A program made the position numbers and the translations under genes. 64,000 nucleotides of DNA from Hetaerina americana (taxonomy: Eukaryota; Arthropoda; Insecta; Odonata; Calopterygidae): the NCBI GenBank assembly GCA_022747635.1, contig JAKTNV010000007.1, forward strand, positions 11,807,997 to 11,871,996, written 5' to 3'. Positions 1 to 10,700 of this stretch are shown piece by piece (position 1 is the first letter of the stretch; every line of letters begins with the position of its first letter). The notes beneath the pieces are model-generated. The model was not told the origin of the DNA. It searched no databases and was given only the letters and a program-made list of their open reading frames with translations.

Positions 1-420
1 CAATGAGTTCAGAATCTTCAAATTACAGTGGACTCTGGTTAGATTAGTTTTGAAGGGGCCAAGAATTCTGACCGTATGAAACAGTAAAACATGTGAACCA
101 GGGTTAGCCTTCTATGGCAAGGTAAGGGTTGAAATGTGGGTAACATACCATAAAGGGAAGGTAACTTACGACAGTCACTTGATGGGTACTTCTCACTTTG
201 TAGCTCATTGGCGATTACACATGGTAAAAACTTTCTTTATGCCAATATTACGAAATATAAATGATGCATTTCATGTAAATTCTTAATCAATACCTATATA
301 ACGCATACTTGACACATAAATGCTTTTATGACTTTGCAGCACATTCCATTAATACAATTTAAATTTATGCTCGTAGGGGCTTAAGTATTATGCTTTAACG
401 AGTGTACAATGTGCATGGTG
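1..420. other. unassigned AT-rich sequence
   Basis: I see no gene or repeat that I can name. If RCC2 continues downstream, this would lie in its terminal intron or in its 3-prime flank. Confidence 0.4.
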
Positions 421-1402
421 TACAAGGTGTGTTCAAATTTTCTAAAGAATTGTCACATGAGCATCGCTCAGGAGCTGTTAAATGACATCATTGATGATCC
501 TCATTTGCTCAAAAGGATCATAACTGATGATAAACCATGGGTATATGGTAATGACGTCAAAACCAAAGACCAATTGTCCCAAAGGAGGAACCCAGGAGAA
601 AAAAGACCAAAAAAAGCATACCAAGTTCGATCAATGTCAAGATTTTGTTCACTCTTTTCTTTGATTACCATGGCATAGTACATCAGGAGTTCTAACCACA
701 AGGTTGTTTGGTCACTATGGAGCATTAGCTTGAAGTGAGGGTGAAAGAATTCCACAAAGTTAAGCCTGAAACTGTTAGCTTCATTAGCTTGAAGTTATGT
801 ACCATTTACGAGAACTATACAATTCTGCGCTTCATCAAAACCTTGGTCGTGTTATATTAAAAAGTATGTGGAAGTGCAAAGTTGTTTTTTCTCTTTCTTT
901 CACCCTCACCATGAAAGAATTCCACAAAGTTAAGCCTGAAACTATTAGCTTCATTAGCTTGAAGTTATGTACCATTTACGAGAACTATACATAAAAAGCG
1001 TCCAGAATTGTGGAAAAACAATTCATGGCTTTTGCATCACGATAATGCACCAGCTCACTCATCATTGCTTGCGAGAGATTTTTTGGCCAAAAACAACATC
1101 AAAATCATGCCTCAGCCACCATAGTCACCGGACTTGGCCCCCTGCGACTTATTCCTGTTCCCAAAACTAAAGGGACCAATGAAAGGACAGAGATTGCAAC
1201 AATTGAGGAGATCACTGGAAGAGCTGAAGACTATGCGAAAAAGTGCTTACCAGAATTGCTTCGAGAATCAGAAAAAGCATTGGCACATGTGTATTATATC
1301 AGGGGGGGATTACTTTGATGGGGTAAACTTGAATATTGAAGGATAAATAAATATTTTTTCATAAAAATATAAAGTAACCTTACTTTTTGAACACACCTAG
1401 TA
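421..1402 (+). mobile_element. decayed mariner transposon
   Basis: The ends are matching inverted repeats. The left reads AGGTGTGTTCAAA after CA at 423, and the right ends GAACACACCT before AG at 1400. Both are flanked by a TA dinucleotide (421-422 and 1401-1402), the target duplication of the Tc1/mariner group. Inside, plus-strand pieces read as mariner transposase: TDDKPWVYG near 520-550, LHHDNAPAH near 1030-1055, and SPDLAPCDLFLFPKLK near 1125-1170, which is the D,D34D pattern. Before SPDL there is an in-frame TAG (1122-1124) where the family has a tyrosine. The frame is also broken in the middle by an internal duplication. At about 980 bp it is shorter than a full mariner (about 1.3 kb), so it cannot encode active transposase. 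The family call is firm; the lineage within mariner is not. Confidence 0.88.
743..990 (+). repeat. 78-bp direct duplication inside the mariner
   Basis: The block at 743-820 recurs at 913-990 with one clear base change (GTTAGC versus ATTAGC). The 92 bases between include a stretch with TTTCTTTCACCCTC that is the reverse complement of GAGGGTGAAAGAA near 736. The duplication may therefore have been caused by a small foldback element landing in the transposon. A related short element lies at 6258-6318. Confidence 0.75.
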
Positions 1403-2115
1403 CTCTCAACCCATTCCTTTGAAAATTGATGAATTCTCTAATTATATTAAGTAAAAATAAAACTGTTCCTAATTATGACAATTATTACATAGAAATTTAC
1501 CTATTACAGTGTTCAGAATAATAACTACACAACTTCAGCTGTGGCAGACGTCTGAAAAATATCATCGAATATGATTTGATTTACAGTGGATGTTGTACTG
1601 GTGACAAGAACTTCTAAGAAATAATGGAACTTCCCACAAGAATTCCTACATTTTTATTTCTTTAAATAATACCAAATGCAATGATATTAAAATCTTGTTT
1701 TGTCCAAAAGATACTTTACTCCCACTGTCAATCCTCCAATATGGGTATTTTTTTCCCTTTTCTTGGGGAAGTTTACACATTTCTTCAATCGAAGCCTTTC
1801 AGCAACATATTTCTCTCTGGTTGATCTTGGTTATAATAATACAATATCTATTTTGGTCACACAGAGACAAAAATCAAAAAACAAAAATGGTTACAAATGC
1901 ATGTTTAGTTGTTATCATATAAAACAAAATAGGACATTCATACCGTGTGTGTACCACACCGCACACAAGTGACAACACAACTTAAATGAAACATCATTTG
2001 ATGCAATTATGATATTTTTATATGAGGAGGTATATTTATAAAAAAATTTTGCCGATTTTACCCTAGGGCTGTCTATTTACACAGAGACTGATTTCAACAT
2101 TGGGCTTCAGTTAAA
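1403..2115. other. unassigned sequence
   Basis: AT-rich sequence without a convincing coding exon or repeat that I recognise. Confidence 0.35.
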
Positions 2116-2212
2116 CATACAAAAGAGATGAAAGATCTGGTGCTTTCCCGGCGTATTAGTTGGGTGAATTCTTCTCGGGTCTTCCACCGGGTCAAATGGC
2201 TCCATAGCTGCC

Positions 2213-2247
2213 GACGTTCCGATTCCCAACTCGGTCATCGTCATCAG
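2213..2247 (-). ncRNA. degenerate hammerhead-like motif
   Basis: On the minus strand CTGATGA (2247-2241) is followed by one extra C, then a pairing stem: GAT with ATC, and GAC with GTT (a G-T wobble keeps the pair). Next comes GGAA in place of the conserved GAAA, then CGTC. The core A-to-G change should abolish cleavage. It is the sister of the plus-strand copy at 2575. Confidence 0.45.
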
Positions 2248-2574
2248 GGCTGATTGCCGTTCCACCAAAAAGTGTCCAATATATATACCCGCCTCCACGG
2301 CTCAGGTGTCATCTGATAGGTCCCCAGACCCACCATTGTCAGGGTGCCTCGTGATTGGCCGAGCGTTCTGCCTTGTTTCCCTGATGCATTTCAGAATAGG
2401 TTTCCAGGTATTGCTCAAATGAAAACCTGAATCCCTATTGAAATTTTGAACAAGAATGCTCGGCCAATCACGAGGCGCCCTGACAATGGTGGGTCTGGGG
2501 ACCAATCAGATGACACCTGAGCCGTGGAGGCGGGTATATATATTGGACACTTTTTGGCTGAACGGCAATCAGCC

Positions 2575-2609
2575 CTGATGACGATGACAGAGTCGGGAAT
2601 CGAAACGTC
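2575..2609 (+). ncRNA. hammerhead ribozyme-like motif (variant core)
   Basis: CTGATGA (2575-2581) is followed by an extra C. Stem II is GAT/ATC (2583-2585 with 2599-2601) and GAC/GTC (2586-2588 with 2592-2594), with an AGA loop and a GGGA bulge. Then come GAAA (2602-2605), a four-base self-complementary stem III ACGT (2605-2608), and C2609 as the expected cleavage site. Stem I forms from GCC just upstream with GGC just downstream. An outer helix TGGCT/AGCCA lies beyond an internal loop, as in type I hammerheads. A stem III this short would have to pair between two molecules. Activity is inferred, not shown. Confidence 0.6.
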
Positions 2610-2673
2610 GGCAGCTATGGAGCCATTGTCCGGTGGAAGACCCGAGAAGAATTCACCCATACAAAAGAGATGA

Positions 2674-3300
2674 CCATAACATGTGAAAACCAGAATTATT
2701 TGAATGGATTTGCTTCCCAAAAGGGGGACATGATTTATAACTTTGTTAGACACTAAAATGGGTTGGTCTTTGCACTAAAATCATAAGTGTCCCATCCACT
2801 GCACACCTCCATGAGATAGTACAGGGGTAACCCCAAACACAAACAGCTGAGAGGCTCTAAATATTCTCTAAGCATTTTGGTCCTGGTTTCAAGACTTTGA
2901 GATGAGATTGGAAACTTAACATTTTAAACAGTTTTCATTGTTTACTCCCTTCTCTAAAAAACAATAACCAACACCTCCTGCATCCCCAGCCTCATGAGGC
3001 TACTGCTTCTCCATCTAAGAGCCACCCACCTCCCAAGAGCCCAGCTGTGATAGCATAGGAACCTTGGCCTCCCTTGGGTTTACACAATCCTCTGGCCAAG
3101 GCAAAAACATGTGGAAAGAATTAAATCCCTACAACCAGGTATCAGGAATCCCTAATTCAATGGCATGACACACCTACTTGGATGACCAACGGCATGAAAT
3201 AAAGGCCATTTAAACGAAAATTCTGCATAGATATAATCATTCAGAAGAAAATTTATTGTCTCAGACGTAACTTTGTGGAATTTGCATAACATATTGAAAT
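2674..3300. other. unassigned sequence
   Basis: No supported gene. The last part (about 3250-3300) holds AACTTTGTGGAATTTGCATAA, which resembles the outer part of the neighbouring foldback arms and may be a fragment of a related repeat. Confidence 0.3.
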
Positions 3301-3349
3301 GTAATGAAATAATTGACTTTGTAATTCCACACACTTTATTTAAAAACAC

Positions 3350-3381
3350 GACCAGGTTTCGACGTTGAACGTCATCATCAG
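3350..3381 (-). ncRNA. hammerhead ribozyme-like motif, left arm
   Basis: Minus strand: CTGATGA (3381-3375), an extra T, stem II GACGT/ACGTC with loop TCA, GAAA (3360-3357), stem III ACCTGGT, then C3350 as the cleavage base. Stem I can form four pairs, GCAC upstream with GTGT downstream, so this copy has a better stem I than its mirror on the plus strand. Confidence 0.55.
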
Positions 3382-3402
3382 GTGCTGATGATGATGACGG
3401 AC

Positions 3403-3434
3403 CTGATGATGACGTTCAACGTCGAAACCTGGTC
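3403..3434 (+). ncRNA. hammerhead ribozyme-like motif, right arm
   Basis: CTGATGA (3403-3409), extra T3410, stem II GACGT (3411-3415) with ACGTC (3419-3423), GAAA (3424-3427), stem III ACCTGGT (3427-3433), C3434. Stem I here has only about two pairs on its own. A dimer or a neighbouring copy would be needed to complete it. Confidence 0.5.
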
Positions 3435-3483
3435 GTGTTTTTAAATAAAGTGTGTGGAATTACAAAGTCAATTATTTCATTAC

Positions 3484-4596
3484 AATTCAGGACAAAGGCC
3501 GAAGGATAAGCGAAAGCACCACAGTACTGCTGAAGCATACAAACACACTGAATTTAACTGTATCAAGAGGGCCGTGAAAAATATGATCAGCTCAGAGAGT
3601 GGAGACCTACTCTATCCTTGATGTATTCAGAAATTTGCAGCGCAGTTCCTGATTTAAGAAAATGAAATTTGTTGCGATGATGAACTTGTAGCGGATCAAA
3701 AATATTAGAGGGGCTAGGGTGGAAAACACTCACGGAGCAAAGATTAAATTACAGATTAAATCTCTTGCATGAATTAGAAGGATGTCTCTTTAGCAATGAT
3801 GTTGAGAATGTATTATTACCCCCATCGTACCAAGTTAGGCGAGATCAAGATTTAAGATCTTATTTTTCCCCCAAAATGATCAGGGGTCAGACAGAATAAC
3901 GATGTCCAAACACGGTAGGAGGATCAAGTAATTGGGTCAAAATCAGCCTGGTATGTATTTACCCCCTGCCATACACCATAGCGGTGGTTTGCAAGATACT
4001 GACAAATACTAACACTCGACGGAGGGTGACCTTTGGTAGTGATAATGAAAGAGACTCCCCAATGCGTGAGGAGCAAACTGATATATTTAGATGATTTCAA
4101 AAGAAGCAAGAGATGAACAACATACAATAGAGGAGCAAGATTGTCGATTGCAAAAACTGAAGTAGGGTAATCTTTCAATGTTCCACATCTGTTCCAAAAA
4201 TACATGCTACACTGATTTTGTGTGATAGGAAGTCCACTGTTCAACAGTGGATACCTATTATTAGGCATATATTTTCCTAAGTTTTTTAAAATGTTTGAAG
4301 TCAAAGGTGCTTCTTTTCTCCATCACGTACAAACAAACCAAATGACTTACTTGCCAGATCATTCCTTGGTATTTCAATTTATAGAAATAATTAACTATAT
4401 CACAATTTAACTGTCCACATACTTAAATTGTGCAAAATTGAAGAAAACCAAAGCCCATTCCCATTATTTTAAGCCTAGATTTTTCCAAGCCCAATTTTTG
4501 TTTTTCCTGAATTTTGGAACAATACAGTTTTACTGTATGCTGAAAAAAATACTATAAACAATACACCAGGAAGAATATTTGTAAATTTCTCATTAC
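3484..4596. other. downstream of the last recognised RCC2 exon; no exon found
   Basis: The C-terminal exon of RCC2 is expected on the minus strand below 4597. I looked for the usual GYG and AMGYSHSL-type residues and did not find them here. No other gene is supported. Confidence 0.4.
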
Positions 4597-4775
4597 CATT
4601 TCTCCATATGTTGGTGAGGGACCCCAAGCTATAACGGACTCATCAGCAGCCACAACAATTGATGTGTGGGAGCAGCCAAGGGACCTGATTTGCCAGCCTG
4701 CCAAGTCCTGCACTGGCTTGGGGTACATGTTGGCTTCACCAGTACGTTTGGTCTGACCCCATAAGTAAAGAGTAC
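4597..4775 (-). CDS. RCC2: RCC2 exon 8 (last one found)
   Basis: Acceptor CTGTTTCAG. Encodes GTLYLWGQTKRTGEANMYPK, then a WQIRSLGCSHTSIVVAADES stretch, and ends TYGEM before GTAATG, phase 0. The family continues with about 50 more residues. Confidence 0.9.
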
Positions 4776-7700
4776 CTGAAACAGTATAAAGATCATAATA
4801 AGTCATTTTAAAATGAAAGAAAAGCAAAAAGAAAGCATAGCATTCTATGCAATAACATCTTTTATCCTTTCACGAACATGAGAATGTGAAATTATGTCTC
4901 TGAAATAAAAAAAATTTATTTATTTTTTTCTGACCCAAAGGGCATTCCATTAACCATCCCCAACGTCATCCTCCAGATCACATTCCAAATTATCCTGGAC
5001 GAAAATTTTGAACTATTTATGTTCTAATCAACTGATAAGAAGACTCGAATATTAAACATTAGTCTAGTGGAGAATTTTTCATTTTATTCAGATGTCTGCC
5101 TTCCCACAATTTCCTTACCACAATTACAGATTTTTGCACACCTATTCATGATATAAATGGAAAACTCTTGAAGAAAAACTTTTTCCACAGGAGTGAAATA
5201 ATAATTATTAAAACAACAACACCATAGATATAAATTCCCAACACAAAGACAACAGGACAAATATCTGTGCCAAATAATATGGTATGAAAATAAAATTGGT
5301 TCAAGAGAAGTAGCATTTTATCTAACGCATTAATGGATGACTACAGTCAACTAATATTGAAAGGGCTGACCCAATTTATATCAGCTATGCTCACACTGAT
5401 GATGGCTCCTGCTACAGGTGGATCAACATTTTGAGAACAATCAACCAATAAATCGGAATATTAAGGACAAAGTGAATGTTTAGCATCTTGCAGGACCCAA
5501 GTAACCAATTTGATTTGCCTTGGAGGAAAAAACTTGGACAGGTTCGCTGAGAGTGGAACACCAAAAATATGAATGACGGCAAAGAGTGATGAGAAGGAGG
5601 AACATGAACTGAAGAGCGGATCTCATGGATAGGCATGTAATGGTCAGCCGCCTCATCCTGCTCATAGTAAACCCACTAAGTCCCATTTCCCAGTTAATCT
5701 ATTCCCACCCTCATTTGTAAGCATCTGCATCCTCATCCCTCTTATCTCATGGCCCTGCATCAACTATGGAAGGGTGCGGACACTTCACCACAACTTGGGA
5801 ATCAAAATTCAAAATACAAATCAAAAAAGTGTATAATTTGAGGCCTAAATGAGAAGGGTTTTTACTTTATGATTCAGATTTTAGCAAATTTTGGGTTCAA
5901 CCGATTATTAGTTTTTATTCTTGAAATATGGAAATATGTGAGCACAAGACAACCTCTCAACATTAACTGATTTCTTTCAAATTTCCCTGTCTTACAGTTT
6001 ACATTCACATCGGACACATTCATTTGTTTCATACTCTTCAGTTCCTGTGTATTCAAATGTCTTATCATAAGCATCTCTTTAACCCTAGATATCTACAACT
6101 TTCTTGATACATGCCTACCTCTCAAATTCGTCCACTCTACTCTCATATAATTTCGGAGTTAAAGATTCTCTAAGTTTCCCATGCTAAGTTGCCCAAAGCT
6201 CAAATTACTACATTAGACATAAAAGTTTCACGCTAAAGTTTGCGGAATTCCTTCATGATGAGGGTAGAAAAAGAAAGAAACAGAAAAGGAAGTGCAAAGT
6301 TTCTTTTTCTACCCTCATTACTACATTAGACATTAATGTAAAAATTTTAGATTCCTTTCCAGTACCAACCCAAACTTTAAGGGACAATTTAAAAAGAAAA
6401 TTAAGTCATTGACAAACACAGTGGGAGAGCACATGAATATTAATACAAGCATAATGAAGAAGAGGGCAATGTTGGTATTTCAAAGGGAAAACATCACCAA
6501 GAACCATTCTCACCATGAGCATGAAGACTTATGAAGCTAAGGTAATTCTTCCATGAAAAGTAAAGCAAATTGCAAATTATTATTACAAATCCTTTTCCAA
6601 GCCAAAGAGTGTGCAATCATCCCTTCAGTTAAATTCTCTGATGTTTTAACAATTTCTATGCCTCGCACATTAACCTTGGAAATTATTTATTTTCTCTAGA
6701 GATGACCTTGGCTTCTTCAAAATTGATTATACGTGCCCTGGTAAAGAACATTAATACTCAACAATGGCTGAAACCTGAAACTTATCATTTCTGGTTACCC
6801 TCTGGAGCTCGTCCAATTGGAATGCAAATAGATTTTCAAAACTTTTTCATGGTTTCACCCATTCCTGATTTTTCTCAAATTTTCAAGCAGAACTGGCCAA
6901 AATGGCCTTAGTATCCATTCTTATTGGAATGACAGCAAAAAAAGACCGGATGCTTTTCTTTGGGGTTTTGCATTACAAGCATGTATTGCAAATTAATGGA
7001 ATGAAATTCAGACCAAACAACTGTCTGGATCTGTAATACATATTATTAGCCATATTCTGACGCCTACTTTCCACCAGTGTGTGCAAACACATTGTGAAAG
7101 GTCCATCAAGGGGAGGGGAGGGGAAGGTAACATAACATTTGACGCAAAACCCATGGATTTTGGGATCCCTAGATTTTTTTAGAGGCACTAACATGCACGT
7201 AAATCTTTAGACATTTTTATATTAATTTGACCTCATTTTGGGCATAGCACACCACGTCCTGCTGTGACATCCTCCGGATAATACTAATGCAATTACGAGG
7301 AGTTACAATACCAGGAGCCAATTAACAAGCAAATGAAAAACTTTGGAAGCTTTACTTTTCAAAATATCTCACCTAGCTCAGTCAGCGCCATACTGTATGA
7401 ATTCCCAGCGTACACTGAGCGAACACCCCGAGATTGGGCATCAAACACCTTGATAAGACGTGGAATCATCTCATCTTTAGGTTCAGCATGTCCCAAACGC
7501 CCATAGCCACCAAATCCCCATGAGAAGACTCTCTTCTGTGCATCTACTATGACCTGCAAATATGTGAATACATAAATGAGATGACCTCTTGGATAGTTTA
7601 ACCAACGAAAAAAAATGCAGTGTTCATCAAATATTCTGAAAAAAAACCAATCATAAAAACATGACCGCTATATTAATTCTATTTTTTTATAATCTTCTCA

Positions 7701-10700
7701 TCTGGACACTTATAAACATAAGACTATCAGCTCATTAAATATCAACAGGAAAAGTATATATAACTCAAAGAGGACCACTGATGCACGTGGAAATTTTATT
7801 ACATTCATATCCTGGAGCATGCACCACTCAAAGGAATCAAGCAAGGCAATAGTAACAAAGAAACAATGGAAGCACATCAAGTGGTAGTTTTTAGGGGGGG
7901 TGACAAACAGCGGAGGTCATTTGCGCCATTGGGAGCGGAAAGGAACGGATGATTAAGGGTGGAGAGAAACTCAGCATCAGCATTAGCCTTCTCTTAACAA
8001 GAGGCGCCATGGGTGCACAGCTTAATGTCCCATCCAACGGATGGTGTGCTCAAACAAAGTGCTCTCCACAAAGCACCTCAAGTAGAAATAGGGATACCAC
8101 TGAATAATATCTGCTGCCTCCGGGATTCAAACCCAGCCCTATGGGTGGGAAGCAAGCACGTTAGCTACCGCACCATCCCAATCCTCAGAAGCACACAAAA
8201 TAATATTCATTGTCAGTTGAGATTATATCATCCTGGGTACAATAGAAGTAGATACACAAACAATAGAGTTAATAACATAACCTTTTACTCTAGTAACAGT
8301 ACATTATAGTTATTAAACTTTGTCTTGCATCATAAATATTTTAAAGGGAAAATGATAATAACATCTTGCCAATAGCAAGATACAGGGTAAGGTAAGCTTT
8401 TATTTCACATTATACCAACATATAATTAGCCAGTTGGGTACCCAATCACTATACACATTTGTAATGCACAAATGTGGCAGGAGAAAACTATTAATGTCAA
8501 ATGCAAACATATTTGTTCATACTCACCTTGAGCTCAAAGACAGCACAGGAACAAAGGATGCTGGAGAAAATTAAAACCAAATGAAAATCAATTACCTAAA
8601 ATAAATCCTCTTAATGAAAAATCCATTGATCTGAACATAGTTTCCACCTTCTTGGTACAGATGCTAAAATTGGGGAAGAGGAAATAGTTTTACATCCAAA
8701 AGAACAAACTATTTATTGAAAACAGGTGCCATAAATGGACAGGAGTATATTCAGTCAAATAAGGTAATAATTATTCAAAAATAAGTTTGCAAGTTCAAAA
8801 TCAAAAGAATGGGTAAATGAAATAGATCCCCTTCCGTGACGCTCTAAATGCCAGGGTTCTTCCCTTATGCTGTTCCAACATTCGACTGATGATGCCTACT
8901 TCCCACATCAGCGAACATTTTTAGATCAGCACTGGGGGGATGATTGTTGTAAAATGAAATGACACACACAAGAGTCAGCAGGGTAACCTTCTTTCAATCC
9001 AACCCATCAGCTGTGAGGCATCACCTCTACTTGGGTCTCAACTGTGAGTGATTGGAATAAGAAGCAATCAAAGAACTAGTAGTAGTAGTATTTAGGGGAG
9101 GCGACCGACAGCTGAGGTCATTTGCGCCATAGGGGACGGACAGGAAAGGATGAAGGGTGGAGAGAAACCCGGCGTCGGCATTAGCCTACTCTTTACGAAA
9201 GGCACCAAGGGGTCCGCAGTTTAACGTCCCATCCGACGGACGGCGTACTCACTCAAAGTGCCCTCCACAAAGCACCTCAAGTAGGGATCGAGATACCTCT
9301 GAAAAATATTCAACACCGCTGGGATTTGAACCCGCGCCCTCAGGGTGGGAAGCCAGTACGTTAGCCCCCGCACCATCTCGATCCCCCTCAAAGAACTTCA
9401 ATAAAAACAAGAGATAACTGCCTTCAAAGAATTGGAAATACTTTAACGAAAGAAATTTTTTGGCAAGGAGCGGATTGCCTCTCCTATGACTGACTGATGA
9501 TTGATATGATTAAATTTACATCAATCTTCATTCTGGTTTCTGAAGATGTATTTTATAATGAATTAGAAACAATATCAGTGGAATGAAGGGCCATTACAGG
9601 GAGAGAACCCAAGAATGCAGAAACTTCCAGCACCACAAAGCTGTGAAAACCTTCGGTAGAAAATAATCTCCCATTTGCATAACCTCCATTTAGCATTTTC
9701 ATGAAATGTATTTTACATGATACCTAAAAGAGGTAGAAACCCATTTCAGGATGGACACACCTCAATAAATTTTACTTCAGCTAAATGTCTTACTAGACAA
9801 TAAGAAACTATTGAAATCAAATTAACAACTTTGCATTCCACAAATTTATTCAATATGTTGGATTGATCAAGTTGCAGTACACTCAGGTCACTTGAAGATG
9901 ATGCAATGTCACACAAGCTGGGTTGTAAACATTAAATAAATTTGTGGAATTAAACGGTGTTTATTTGATTCTAACAAGGAACAATTTCTTTAGAGGACTC
10001 TGGAAACAATTAAGTTCAGAAGAAACTATATTTAACTGCTCAGACTTCATGATGAACCAGTAATCCTTTTGCCAAAGATTAAATATTGCATGTGACTGCA
10101 CTCATTTTTTAGTAACTAGGTATCTAACTACCCTTAATTACCTATTTCCCTAATTGTGAGAGACAAAATGAATTACTTCAGTATCCATTAATATTATAGC
10201 AAAATATTAGCATCAAAATTGGAACTATAGCATGATGTTTTTGCACATATTTTTCCATTAAAAATCATGTTTTAACAAAGAGACATGGGATTTCATTCCA
10301 GTTTCACCTCAGAATTAAACATTCTAGATCTCTTTCCCAAAGATCAGTGATGATCAACAGTTGAGCACGTTGCATAGACCTTATGAGGTTCTATCCTCCA
10401 CTCACATGTGGCATTCAACACAACACACAAGACCACATCAGAAAATTTTGACACCGAGAAAATTGTTTAGGTAAATACTAAGATATTATAATAACACTAG
10501 AATATAATATGAAATTTCAGATAAAAATACAGGTAATAGATGAGTTTCTTCTATATCACTACAGCCAAGTCTGTCTCACGACACGAAAGATTTTTTGCAA
10601 TCATTTTCCTTTAAAAATTACAGAAACTACTAACCGTATGGTTGGTTCCACAAGCAACATCCGTCACTTCGACACCCTCAACTGGAACAACATGGCCATC

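Larger units (their letters stand above)
2116..2673. mobile_element. inverted-repeat element, Penelope-like, with duplicated target
   Basis: Two long imperfect inverted arms, about 2162-2370 and 2453-2658, face each other around an 80-bp spacer. The unit is bordered by a 16-bp direct repeat, CATACAAAAGAGATGA, at 2116-2131 and 2658-2673, which fits a target-site duplication. Each arm carries a hammerhead-like core (intact on the plus strand at 2575-2609, mutated on the minus strand at 2213-2247). Hammerhead ribozymes are known from the terminal repeats of arthropod Penelope-like retroelements, and inverted terminal copies are common there. The attribution rests on that association, because no reverse transcriptase is present here. 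A MITE that happens to carry such motifs is the alternative. Confidence 0.6.
3301..3483. repeat. perfect 83-bp inverted repeat (foldback)
   Basis: Bases 3301-3383 are the exact reverse complement of 3401-3483, separated by 17 bases rich in GATGAT. Each arm contains a complete hammerhead-like core reading inward to outward, so both strands carry one. The perfect identity of the arms points to recent formation or gene conversion. No clear target duplication is visible. Confidence 0.85.

Noticed and set aside
3924..4304. 126-codon minus-strand frame, tested as the last RCC2 exon
   Set aside because: Residues do not resemble the RCC2 C-terminus and no acceptor keeps the phase.
8886..8930. CTGATGATG near 8888 as a hammerhead
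   Set aside because: No pairing stem II and no GAAA follow.
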